From an uncultured Ruminococcus sp. (GTDB lineage: Bacteria > Bacillota > Clostridia > Oscillospirales > Ruminococcaceae), in contig NZ_CAMHRZ010000072.1 of the NCBI RefSeq assembly GCF_946187255.1, forward strand, positions 1-13,375: a stretch of DNA of 13,375 bases. The letters run 5' to 3'. This document shows positions 1-5,781 of this stretch, one piece after another. How positions within the stretch are numbered: position 1 is the stretch's first letter; each line of letters begins with the position of its first letter. A program made the position numbers and the translations under genes. The notes under the pieces are model-generated. The model had not been told where the DNA came from. It ran no database searches and saw nothing but the letters and a program-made list of their open reading frames with translations.

Positions 1-301
1 GGTAGTCGGCAGGATCGAAGACCTTGTCGTTGATCTTTATCTCACCGCCCGCCTTTGTATGGAAGAGCATACCATATATCGTGCCGCAGTGGGTACACCT
101 GAACTGGTGGAAGTATCTCTCTTTGGTGAACTTCATATCCTCGTCCACTATCTTGCCGAGAGGGCAGCTGGAGAACGTCATCTCAACGTCCCCCGAAAGC
201 AGCAGCCCCAGCAGAGAGTTGGCACACAGCAGGTACTCCTGCGGGCTGACTATCTGTCTCACCATGATATTGCCGCACTTTTCGCATCTGTTTCCCGCCA
301 T
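1..301 (-). CDS. CxxC zinc-ribbon-like protein, 3' end outside window
   Basis: One hundred residues are visible from the ATG at 301; the C-terminus lies beyond the window edge. The N-terminus carries a CEKC knuckle (Cys6, Cys9) and a second RCTHCG knuckle sits at Cys69/Cys72, with single cysteines at 26 and 46. This suggests a zinc-ribbon fold built from two separated CxxC pairs. I do not recognise the family and assign no function. The start is well supported: an AAGGAG ribosome binding site lies in the last codons of hisS, and the ATG is three bases after the hisS stop, so the gene is very probably cotranscribed and translationally coupled with hisS. The zinc binding is inferred from the motif only. 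Confidence 0.75.
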   Translation of the reverse strand, partial: MAGNRCEKCGNIMVRQIVSPQEYLLCANSLLGLLLSGDVEMTFSSCPLGKIVDEDMKFTKERYFHQFRCTHCGTIYGMLFHTKAGGEIKINDKVFDPADY

Positions 302-304
302 GGC

Positions 305-1627
305 TTACTCCTTTCCCAGCAACGCTTCCACTTCGCCGTCGATATCCTTGAACATCTCAGCCATCAGCGCATTGGAGAAGCTGTCAACGAAGCTGCTGTC
401 CAGTTTTATCTCAGTCTGCTCGCCGCTTGCCATATTTTTCAGCATTGCAGTGCCTGTTTCCAGCTCGCCCGAACCGATGACCAGCACGAATTTCGCGCCT
501 ATCTTGTTTGCATACTTCATCTGCGGCTTGATACCTCTGCCCATGAGGTCGTACTCTACGAAGAAGCCCTCATCTCTCAGCTCCATCGTCATAGCCATAG
601 CCTTATCCGCCGCATCATCGCCCATTGAAGCTATGTACAGGTCGCAGGTCTTTGCCTCAATGAACTCGCGATCCTGCTGTTCCATAGTCATTATCAGTCT
701 TTCAAGACCCATGCCGAAGCCCAGTGCAGGCACCTGCTTGCCGCTGAGTTCTTCGAGGAGCCCGTCATATCTTCCGCCGCCGCATACAGTGCTCTGTGCG
801 CCGATACCCTCAGCGATGAACTCGAATACAGTCCTTGTGTAGTAATCCAGTCCGCGAACGATCTTGGGGTTGATATCAAATTCTATGCCCATCAGCGAGA
901 GATACTTCTGTAATTTCTTGAAGTGTGCGTCGCAGTCCTCGCAGAGATAGTCCACTATCAGCGGAGCGTCCTTTGCTATGCCCTGACATATAGGCGATTT
1001 GCAGTCCAGCAGGCGCATGGGGTTCTTTTCCAGTCTCTCCTTGCAGGTATCGCAGAGGGTCTCTCTGTGAGGAGCGAAGTACTCCCTCAGTGCTTTCTGA
1101 TAATCCGCTCTGCATTTGGGACAGCCGATGGAGTTGATATTCAGCTTGATATTTTCAAGTCCCAGCCTGTCCATAAGGCTCTTCGCCATAGATATAACAT
1201 CAGCGTCAGCCTTTGCATCCGCCGAACCTACCATCTCACAGCCGAACTGGTGGAACTCACGCAGTCTGCCCTTCTGCACGTTCTCGTGTCTGAAACAGGA
1301 TGTTATATAGTACAGCTTCTGGGGGAACGCCTCATTCAGCAGACCGTTCTCCACCACAGCTCTCATTACTCCCGCAGTACCTTCGGGACGCAGGGTGAAG
1401 GTATCATCGCCCGTAGCGGATACCGTGAACATCTCCTTCTGCACCACATCGGTAGTCTCGCCCACCGAACGCACGAACAGACCCGTATCCTCAAAGGTCG
1501 GTACCCTTATCTCCTTAAAGCCGTACTGCTCGGCAGTCTCAGCCGCCAGCTTTTCAACCGTGTGCCATTTATATGCCTGTGCGGGCAGCATATCTGCTGT
1601 GCCCTTGGGTCTCTGTATCATTGCCAT
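305..1627 (-). CDS. hisS: Histidyl-tRNA synthetase
   Basis: Class II aminoacyl-tRNA synthetase that charges tRNA-His with histidine, cytoplasmic, 440 residues (usual length 420-450). Seen in the protein: the N-terminal RPKGTADMLP signature (6-15); motif 2 around FRHE (112-115) with the following REFHQFGCE; the HisA signature LVRGLDYYTRTVFEF (256-270); motif 3 GFGMGLERL (303-311); then a C-terminal anticodon-binding domain. The region between motif 2 and HisA carries eight cysteines in four pairs (169/172, 192/195, 209/214, 229/232), which may bind zinc. The ATG at 1627 is chosen because GGAGG lies ten bases upstream; a second in-frame ATG at 1621 is less well placed. It follows a DUF218 gene and a possible short leader ORF and is probably in the same operon. 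No T-box is apparent. Confidence 0.97.
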   Translation of the reverse strand: MAMIQRPKGTADMLPAQAYKWHTVEKLAAETAEQYGFKEIRVPTFEDTGLFVRSVGETTDVVQKEMFTVSATGDDTFTLRPEGTAGVMRAVVENGLLNEAFPQKLYYITSCFRHENVQKGRLREFHQFGCEMVGSADAKADADVISMAKSLMDRLGLENIKLNINSIGCPKCRADYQKALREYFAPHRETLCDTCKERLEKNPMRLLDCKSPICQGIAKDAPLIVDYLCEDCDAHFKKLQKYLSLMGIEFDINPKIVRGLDYYTRTVFEFIAEGIGAQSTVCGGGRYDGLLEELSGKQVPALGFGMGLERLIMTMEQQDREFIEAKTCDLYIASMGDDAADKAMAMTMELRDEGFFVEYDLMGRGIKPQMKYANKIGAKFVLVIGSGELETGTAMLKNMASGEQTEIKLDSSFVDSFSNALMAEMFKDIDGEVEALLGKE

Positions 1628-1655
1628 TATATTATTACCTCCGTATATTTATTGT

Positions 1656-1700
1656 AACTGTGGATCAACGTCACTGAGCGTCAATGTCGCCCCCACAGTT
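1656..1700 (-). promoter_or_regulatory. Nested hairpin in the hisS 5' leader
   Basis: In minus-strand RNA the outer stem is AACTGTGG (1700-1693) pairing perfectly with CCACAGTT (1663-1656), enclosing 29 bases. Inside the loop, CATTGA and TCAGTG can form six pairs (one G-U) around a CGC loop; the left arm of this inner stem is the final His codon plus stop of the short ORF. The structure ends about a dozen bases before the hisS GGAGG. It has no run of T residues, so it is not a simple terminator. Any regulatory role is inferred. Confidence 0.4.
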
Positions 1701-1728
1701 CAACAAATGCAGATCTGTCAACTCTCAT
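1681..1728 (-). CDS. Possible 15-codon leader peptide upstream of hisS
   Basis: A short ORF, MRVDRSAFVELWGRH followed by TGA, lies in the 113-base gap between the DUF218 gene and hisS. Its ATG at 1728 has an excellent GGAGG (1735-1739) six bases upstream, as good as any gene here, and starts 12 bases after the DUF218 stop codon. The last sense codon is CAT (His), directly before the stop. The ORF overlaps the left arms of two nested hairpins that lie just before the hisS ribosome binding site. A histidine-sensing leader is therefore imaginable, but a single histidine codon is weak evidence and chance is possible. It could also be a reinitiation relay with no sensing role. Confidence 0.4.
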   Translation of the reverse strand: MRVDRSAFVELWGRH

Positions 1729-1740
1729 AAAAAACCTCCG

Positions 1741-2337
1741 TCAGATCTCAATATCCTCAAAAAAACCTACCCTTATATAATAACCTAATTTTGCCCATTC
1801 GTCAAGTACCGTGCGGCGACCTTTTTCGGTTTTATGCCAATTATCTTTTGTGGCGGAGCCTTTCTGGACGGGACAGGGGATGAAAGTATATCTCGGGAGC
1901 AGTCTTCTGCCCATCATCAGGGCTCTCCTCATGTGGTAGGCAGTGGTGACGAGGATGATCCTGCTGCCGTCGGGGAGAAGTTCTCTCAGCAGTTTATCGG
2001 AGCACATAAAATTCTCGGCGGTATTCATGGAGCTTTTCTCGGTGAGGATACGCTCTTTCGGCACGCCCGCATCAAGCACCGCTTTTTCCATACTTTCCCA
2101 TTCGGGCATCTCCCCGAAAGAACTCTCCTGCACCTGTCCGCCGCTCAGAAGCATCAGCGGTGCTTTGCCCTCACCAAACAGCCTTACAGCTTCGGGAACG
2201 CGGTAATCGCAGGCTTTCCTGCTGCCCAGCACCATGATGAGGTCGGCGCACTCGCCGTTATAGTCGAGCCCGCTGTACAGCAGTCTTTGGATATCGTCAT
2301 CGGTGGGCATTTGTTTCAGCAGTTGTGACAGCTTCAT
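1741..2337 (-). CDS. DUF218 / YdcF-family protein
   Basis: 198 residues matching the DUF218 pattern: ADLIMVLGSR (31-40), then a RVPEAVRLFGEGKAP stretch, LMLLSGGQ (61-68), ERILTEKSSMNTAENF (95-110), and IILVTTAYHMRRAL (127-140). The family includes YdcF and the ElyC/SanA envelope proteins of E. coli, with a Rossmann-like fold; biochemical activity is not settled for most members. No signal peptide or membrane segment is visible, so this is a soluble version. The ATG at 2337 is preceded by AAAGGAG at a good distance. It appears to be the first gene of a unit running into hisS. Upstream lies an unusual array of AAGCGTGTAA-type repeats that may control it. Confidence 0.85.
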   Translation of the reverse strand: MKLSQLLKQMPTDDDIQRLLYSGLDYNGECADLIMVLGSRKACDYRVPEAVRLFGEGKAPLMLLSGGQVQESSFGEMPEWESMEKAVLDAGVPKERILTEKSSMNTAENFMCSDKLLRELLPDGSRIILVTTAYHMRRALMMGRRLLPRYTFIPCPVQKGSATKDNWHKTEKGRRTVLDEWAKLGYYIRVGFFEDIEI

Positions 2338-2367
2338 ATTGTTTCTCCTTTATCCCTGTCGGTCGAG

Positions 2368-2535
2368 TTACACGCTTACACGCGCGTATTTTATTCTTCT
2401 TATATATATTATAGTATACTAAATTATTTTTTCCCATGCTAAATAAGAAAAAAAGCGTGTAAGCGTGTAAAGCCCCTAATTGCGCGGTCTCAGCCGTGTG
2501 AGAAGCGTGTAAAAAGCGTGTAGAGAAGCGTGTAA
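2368..2535. repeat. AAGCGTGTAA repeat array with 16-bp inverted arms
   Basis: GCGTGTAAGCGTGTAA at 2455-2470 is the perfect reverse complement of 2368-2383, with 71 bases of AT-rich DNA between. Each arm is two overlapping copies of the decamer. Further plus-orientation copies lie at 2503-2512 (exact), 2514-2523 (AAGCGTGTAG) and 2526-2535 (exact). The array surrounds the candidate promoter of the DUF218 gene, with one arm falling in its expected 5' untranslated region. An operator set for a cooperative regulator is the simplest reading; an iteron-like role is less likely with no replication gene nearby. Confidence 0.75.
2408..2436 (-). promoter_or_regulatory. Weak candidate promoter for the DUF218-hisS unit
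   Basis: On the minus strand a perfect TATAAT lies at 2413-2408 in very AT-rich DNA. The -35 region at a 17-base spacing (TGGGAA, 2436-2431) is poor, so either an activator or another start is likely. The -10 sits between the two 16-bp arms of the inverted repeat at 2368-2383 and 2455-2470. Confidence 0.3.
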
Positions 2536-2929
2536 TCGGCTTTGTTGCGCCGTTTATTGCGGGTGATAGTTTGGGTGTTTTCGCCCCTTTGTTCATCCGG
2601 TCGGGCGGCGCATTTTTTCCTCTCCTCTGGTTTTTGGGAAGTCCCCGTGCCTTGTTTGCGGGAAGTCCTGCCGTTCACCCTATTGCGGATAGTCCTGCTT
2701 TTATCGATAGGTACTTCGGGCAAACCGCTCGGAAGCGCTTCGCTGTCCTCGCTGGTGGACGCGCGTGCGGTGTCACACGCAGGATGTTTGTGCGGGTATC
2801 ATGCTTTCGCAGACGCGGGAATTTTTGTGACCGCCCGCGCTTTTGAGGGCGTGGGTCTGCTTTGCTTATCGAACGTTTTGAGTTTCGCTTTTATAGTTTG
2901 CTGTGCATTTTGGCTTTGTGCCTTGGTGA

Positions 2930-2950
2930 TTGAGGGACTCCGCCCCTCAA
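2930..2950. repeat. Perfect 7-bp stem-loop
   Basis: TTGAGGG (2930-2936) and CCCTCAA (2944-2950) form a perfect stem around a seven-base loop. It lies nine bases before the large palindrome at 2959-2980, making a double-hairpin module. No T-run follows on either strand, so it is not called a terminator. Confidence 0.6.
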
Positions 2951-2958
2951 ACTCTCCG

Positions 2959-3087
2959 CAAGCCTTTCGCGAAAGGCTTGACCCAAAGCTCGGTTCGCGG
3001 CGGGGAATGTTAGTGTCTCTCGTTTGCTGACGCGATATTGAGCCGTTCGCCCGAGGACCCTTTCGCGAAAGGCTTGACCCAAAGCTC
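2959..3087. repeat. Pair of identical 29-bp repeats with TTTCGCGAAA palindrome
   Basis: The 29 bases at 2963-2991 recur exactly at 3059-3087, 96 bases later. Both contain the palindrome CCTTTCGCGAAAGG followed by CTTGACCCAAAGCTC. In the first copy the palindrome extends to 22 bp (2959-2980; core AAGCCTTTCGCGAAAGGCTT); in the second it stops at 14 bp. Such palindromic intergenic repeats are typical of REP-like families, though genome-wide copy number cannot be judged here. Confidence 0.8.
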
Positions 3088-3193
3088 TTCCCGCACACAG
3101 CTTTGTTGTTCTTACCCAACTCAGTCTGCGTCATAGTTTCCTGCGTTTTCAGCTATTCTATCCTAAGAACAGCCCACTCCCGCCCCTCACCAC

Positions 3194-3225
3194 AATTATG
3201 AATTATGAATTATGAATTATGAATT
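3194..3225. repeat. Heptamer tandem repeat (AATTATG) x4.5
   Basis: Four exact tandem copies of AATTATG plus AATT, immediately downstream of the mgsA terminator. The same heptamer occurs at 5693-5703, 5771-5802 and, inverted, at 5409-5433. Three of these tracts are preceded by ACA. Confidence 0.9.
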
Positions 3226-3226
3226 G

Positions 3227-3262
3227 AAAAAAGCCGGCAAACACAATAAAGGTCTGTCGGCT
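3227..3262 (-). terminator. Rho-independent terminator of the minD-mgsA unit
   Basis: In minus-strand RNA, AGCCGACA (3262-3255) pairs with TGCCGGCT (3239-3232) over eight base pairs with one G-U. The stem is followed directly by a run of T (the A tract 3227-3232 on the plus strand). It starts 15 bases after the mgsA stop. Confidence 0.85.
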
Positions 3263-3276
3263 GTGATCGCTTTTCG

Positions 3277-3687
3277 TTAGTTCTGCGTTGTCGGATTGAC
3301 AATGTCTCTCCAGTCAAGGTCGCCCCTCTCCAAAGAGTGGATCAGTGCTTCCGCTGTCGCTATGTTAGTCGCAACAGGTATGTTGTGTACATCACAAAGC
3401 CTTAAAAGATTCATCTCGTTAGGCTCGTGCGGCTTCGCAGAGATAGGATCGCGGAAAAACAAAAGCAGATCTATCTCGTTGCAGGATATCCTCGCCGCGA
3501 TCTGCTGATCGCCGCCCTGCGATCCGCCCATGTAACGCTGTATCGAAAGACCTGTAGCCTCAGCCACGATCTTTCCTGTCGTGCCCGTTGCGCAAAGTCT
3601 GTGTTTGCTGAGTATTCCGCAGTAAGCTATGCAAAACTGTACCATAAGTTCCTTCTTGGTATCATGTGCGATAAGTGCAATATTCAA
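3277..3687 (-). CDS. mgsA: Methylglyoxal synthase
   Basis: 136 residues, full length for the family. It converts dihydroxyacetone phosphate to methylglyoxal and phosphate, a cytoplasmic bypass that releases phosphate when triose phosphates build up. Visible features: N-terminal IALIAHD; phosphate-binding TGTTG (34-38); GGSQGGDQQ (54-62) with the catalytic Asp60; FFRDP (77-81); and His87 in the KPHEPN segment (85-90), which corresponds to the catalytic His98 of the E. coli enzyme. The start codon is TTG at 3687, preceded by a G-rich GGGGGG seven bases upstream; no better ATG is available. It lies 35 bases downstream of the minD-like gene in the same orientation, an arrangement common in Clostridia where mgsA ends the min/rodA cluster. 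Confidence 0.96.
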   Translation of the reverse strand: MNIALIAHDTKKELMVQFCIAYCGILSKHRLCATGTTGKIVAEATGLSIQRYMGGSQGGDQQIAARISCNEIDLLLFFRDPISAKPHEPNEMNLLRLCDVHNIPVATNIATAEALIHSLERGDLDWRDIVNPTTQN

Positions 3688-3722
3688 ATTGGATCCCCCC
3701 AGTAATTATTCTTCGTTCAAAC

Positions 3723-4460
3723 TTACATCTTGATCTGTATAGGTATATGCTCGCCCTTTATTCTTCTGGATATCGCGGAGAATGCCACGAAGCCCATAGA
3801 ACTTGACGAAAGCGGTGCGCCCTTGCCGGTCGCCAGCGGTATTGCCGAATCCTCAGGGATAACGCCCAGCAGCTGTACGCCTACTGTGTCGATTATCGCA
3901 TCAAGGTCGTCCATATCCTCAAACTCGAATATCCTCTTGCTTGCCTTGTTTATCACAAGTCTCTGCTTCTGGTTGCCCCTCTTGTAGAACTCATCCGACA
4001 TCATCTGCGCATCTCTTACGCACACAGGGTCGGGTGTGGTCACTATCAGGATCAGATCCGAGTTGGTTACTATATCGAATACCGAACCGTTGATACCTGC
4101 GGAGGTATCTATTATGATATACTCGAAGTACTTCCTCATCTCGTGAGTTATCTTCTCGATATCCTCAGCTTTCAGCTGAACGAACGGGTCGGAGGGGGCG
4201 CACAGTACGCTCAGGTTCGATGCCAGCTTTACTGTGGTAGTCGCCTTGTATACATCGCAGGAACCATCCAGCACGTCTCCGAGATCGTAAGTGATATTCC
4301 CCTGCATTCCCAGCATGATGTCCATGCATCTCAGTCCGAAGTCAAGCTCGATGATAAGCGTTCTGTTTCCCTGCTTAGCCAGCGCATATCCAAGACAGGC
4401 ACTGATGGAGGACTTTCCCGTTCCACCCTTACCTGATGTTACTGCAATGATTTTAGACAT
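3723..4460 (-). CDS. minD: MinD-family ATPase
   Basis: 245 residues. MinD is a deviant-Walker ParA-type ATPase that positions the division site at the membrane, normally with MinC and MinE or DivIVA. Seen: SGKGGTGKSS (9-18) with signature Lys11 and Lys16; IIELDFGLRCMDIMLG (36-51), where the usual first Asp is Glu38 and Asp40 is kept; YDLGDVLDG; and the switch II region IIIDTSAGINGSVFDI. The ATG at 4460 is chosen because the protein then begins at the beta strand before the P-loop and AAAGGAG lies upstream; a longer in-frame start at 4514 adds only 18 charged residues without family support. No obvious separate membrane-binding amphipathic helix ends the protein. No minC or minE is adjacent, so a MinD-like protein with another partner remains possible. 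Confidence 0.85.
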   Translation of the reverse strand: MSKIIAVTSGKGGTGKSSISACLGYALAKQGNRTLIIELDFGLRCMDIMLGMQGNITYDLGDVLDGSCDVYKATTTVKLASNLSVLCAPSDPFVQLKAEDIEKITHEMRKYFEYIIIDTSAGINGSVFDIVTNSDLILIVTTPDPVCVRDAQMMSDEFYKRGNQKQRLVINKASKRIFEFEDMDDLDAIIDTVGVQLLGVIPEDSAIPLATGKGAPLSSSSMGFVAFSAISRRIKGEHIPIQIKM

Positions 4461-4583
4461 AGATCGATTTCTCCTTTCACAGCCGCGCATACTGTCTCTG
4501 CCTTTGCGCAGCATTCTCCGCCTGCATTCCCTCTATGCATCAGGTTAAGAAAAACACAACCCGGGCGGTGTTACCTATAATAT

Positions 4584-4611
4584 ATTTTACCACATATTTC
4601 GGAATTGTCAA
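4584..4611 (-). promoter_or_regulatory. Promoter of the minD-mgsA unit
   Basis: On the minus strand TTGACA (4611-4606) is followed 16 bases later by TAAAAT (4589-4584), a good sigma-70/SigA promoter with a perfect -35. The predicted 5' leader is about 117 bases. The -35 is embedded in an inverted repeat, GAATTG-6-CAATTC (4602-4619), which could be an operator. Confidence 0.75.
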
Positions 4612-4942
4612 AGCAATTCTCAAAAAAAAGCGGAAAATCGTGATTTCACATTAATGCCCCTATATATTTTTATCTATCTTGCACAATGTTTTCCCCCTGC
4701 GGTACGGTGCATTTCCGACTTAATTCACTAATGCCGCCCCTCACCGACTAAGCATCCCCGGCTGCGGAGCATTTGTGTTATATGAATATGCACGAATATT
4801 TTCAATTGCGCCCCTAAAAGTTCAGAAAATATTTACTTTAGTTTTTATGCGCATAATCCTCAAAAATATTCATATCGGCGGTTTTCGCCCGCAGTGATAT
4901 ACAGTTCTCACTCGGCATATACATTAAGTGAGCAACGTTTTC
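4612..4942. other. AT-rich divergent intergenic region
   Basis: No gene is seen between the minD promoter and the DUF4830 ribosome binding site. I could not find a confident plus-strand promoter. An inverted repeat pairs AATATTTTC (4795-4803) with GAAAATATT (4825-4833). The segment CCGCCCCTCACC (4734-4745) is shared with 3180-3191. Confidence 0.5.
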
Positions 4943-4958
4943 AAGGAGGTATCACACT

Positions 4959-5417
4959 ATGTTCATTCACACCGTCAAGATAAGAAAACCGAAGGTATGG
5001 CTTTTCATCCTGTTGGGACTTCTCGCCGCAGGTCTGGCTGTACTTTTGTTTTTCGGGCTTAAAGGCAGGGGCAGCATCCGCGAGTTAAACAGCGAGACAA
5101 AGCGGCAGACCTTTCTGCACGAGATGGGCTGGGAAGTCCCCGAAAGGTTTGAGGAAGTCAGGACAGTGCTCATCCCCGAGGAATGGGAGAGCGTATATCT
5201 CGACTACAACAAGCTGCAAAAGCAGCAGGGATTTGACCTCACCCCTTACAAGGGTATGCAGGTACAGGTCTACACCTACAAGGTACTCAACTATCCGGGT
5301 CACGAGAACGAAAGCTGCATCCTCTGTCACCTCATGGTCAGCGACGGTCAGCTTATCGGCGGTGACGTCTGCTCCACCGCTTCCGACGGCTTCATGCAGG
5401 GGGTTCTTAATTCATAA
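4959..5417 (+). CDS. DUF4830-type membrane-anchored protein
   Basis: 152 residues. A basic N-terminus is followed by one hydrophobic membrane segment (about 13-33) and an extracytoplasmic domain. The domain has the conserved-looking stretch YLDYNKLQKQQGFDLTPYKG, then VYTYKVLNYPG and a C-terminal IGGDVCSTASDGFMQG, which I recognise as the DUF4830 pattern of Firmicutes; the function of that family is unknown. The start at 4959 has a textbook AAGGAGGT (4943-4950). It is the only plus-strand gene here and converges on glgP. The last residues (LNS) and the stop codon are encoded by the heptamer repeat that begins at 5409, so the extreme C-terminus is probably not ancestral. Confidence 0.8.
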   Translation: MFIHTVKIRKPKVWLFILLGLLAAGLAVLLFFGLKGRGSIRELNSETKRQTFLHEMGWEVPERFEEVRTVLIPEEWESVYLDYNKLQKQQGFDLTPYKGMQVQVYTYKVLNYPGHENESCILCHLMVSDGQLIGGDVCSTASDGFMQGVLNS

Positions 5418-5433
5418 TTCATAATTCATAATT
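5409..5433. repeat. Heptamer tandem repeat (AATTCAT) x3.5, inverted
   Basis: Three copies of AATTCAT plus AATT, the reverse complement of the AATTATG repeats at 3194 and 5771. It overlaps the final codons and TAA stop of the DUF4830 gene. Confidence 0.9.
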
Positions 5434-5518
5434 TTTGTCAGGGGCGTATGTGGGCTGTGCTGTTATTTGTTTGTGGAGTGCATTAGTTTTGTGCCTTGAC
5501 TTTTTGGGAACATACGAA

Positions 5519-5556
5519 GTGCGCCTGTCGCTAGATTGCGATGGGCGCACGTTTTT
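5519..5556 (+). terminator. Terminator for the DUF4830 gene
   Basis: The 32 bases 5519-5550 fold into 13 consecutive pairs (GTGCGCC...GGCGCAC outer stem, CGC/GCG inner) with a six-base loop, followed by GTTTTT. Two of the pairs are G-U only in plus-strand RNA and would be A-C mismatches in the other strand, which supports action on plus-strand transcripts. Confidence 0.8.
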
Positions 5557-5580
5557 CGCCCCACATCCCTTTTAGAACAC

Positions 5581-5614
5581 AAAAAATGCGCCTACCGCAA
5601 ATGCTGTAAGCGCA
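5581..5614 (-). terminator. Terminator for glgP
   Basis: In minus-strand RNA 5614-5587 forms an 11-pair hairpin (TGCGC...GCGCA outer stem, one G-U, one A-G mismatch, ATTT loop) followed by six T (A tract 5581-5586). One pair is a G-U only on the minus strand, favouring that direction. It lies about 190 bases after the glgP stop. Confidence 0.8.
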
Positions 5615-5634
5615 CAAATTATTTTTGTTAGAAC

Positions 5635-5781
5635 TCAAACTCATATCCATTCATTCCTGCCGACAGCACACGAAACCCGCACTCCTGCCAACAATTATGA
5701 ATTGTAAGCACATCAAACTCACATCCACGCTTCACTGCCGACAGAACACAAAACCCGCGTCCATGCCAACAATTATGAATT
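5635..5781. repeat. Imperfect 69-bp tandem duplication
   Basis: 5635-5703 and 5713-5781 align without gaps over 69 bases with 12 differences (about 83% identity), separated by nine bases. Both copies begin TCAAACTCA, share CTGCCGACAG and AAACCCGC, and end TGCCAACAATTATGAATT, so each unit carries the heptamer at its right end. Confidence 0.85.

Larger units (their letters stand above)
2536..3190. other. Gene-free, repeat-rich intergenic stretch
   Basis: I see no convincing gene here. Open frames exist on both strands, but their translations are dominated by repeat-derived Ser/Arg/Gly-rich sequence with no convincing ribosome binding site or recognisable domain. The stretch holds a stem-loop at 2930-2950 and two copies of a palindrome-containing 29-bp repeat. 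It also has three loosely spaced GGGAAGTCC-like motifs (2636, 2660, 2687) and a CCGCCCCTCACC segment at 3180-3191 that recurs at 4734-4745. It could be a decayed gene or an accumulation of intergenic repeat elements. Confidence 0.6.

Noticed and set aside
1628..1740. T-box riboswitch before hisS
   Set aside because: The 113-base gap lacks room for, and does not show, a stem I, T-box sequence and terminator/antiterminator pair.
2368..2535. Replication origin with iterons or DnaA boxes
   Set aside because: The decamers do not resemble DnaA boxes (TTATCCACA) and no dnaA, rep or partition genes flank the array; a regulatory reading is simpler.
2297..2596. 99-codon minus-strand frame overlapping the start of the DUF218 gene
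   Set aside because: It covers the repeat array and AT-rich promoter region, and has no homologous features; overlap with a well-supported gene makes it unlikely.
2542..3030. 162-codon plus-strand frame in the gene desert
   Set aside because: Its translation runs through the palindromic repeats and shows no domain or convincing ribosome binding site; competing frames exist on the other strand.
2799..3134. 111-codon minus-strand frame in the gene desert
   Set aside because: The same FGSSLSRK segment appears twice because it translates the 29-bp repeat; it looks like repeat-derived translation, not a protein.
4461..4514. 18-residue N-terminal extension of the MinD-like protein
   Set aside because: The shorter start at 4460 has the ribosome binding site and gives the usual MinD N-terminus.
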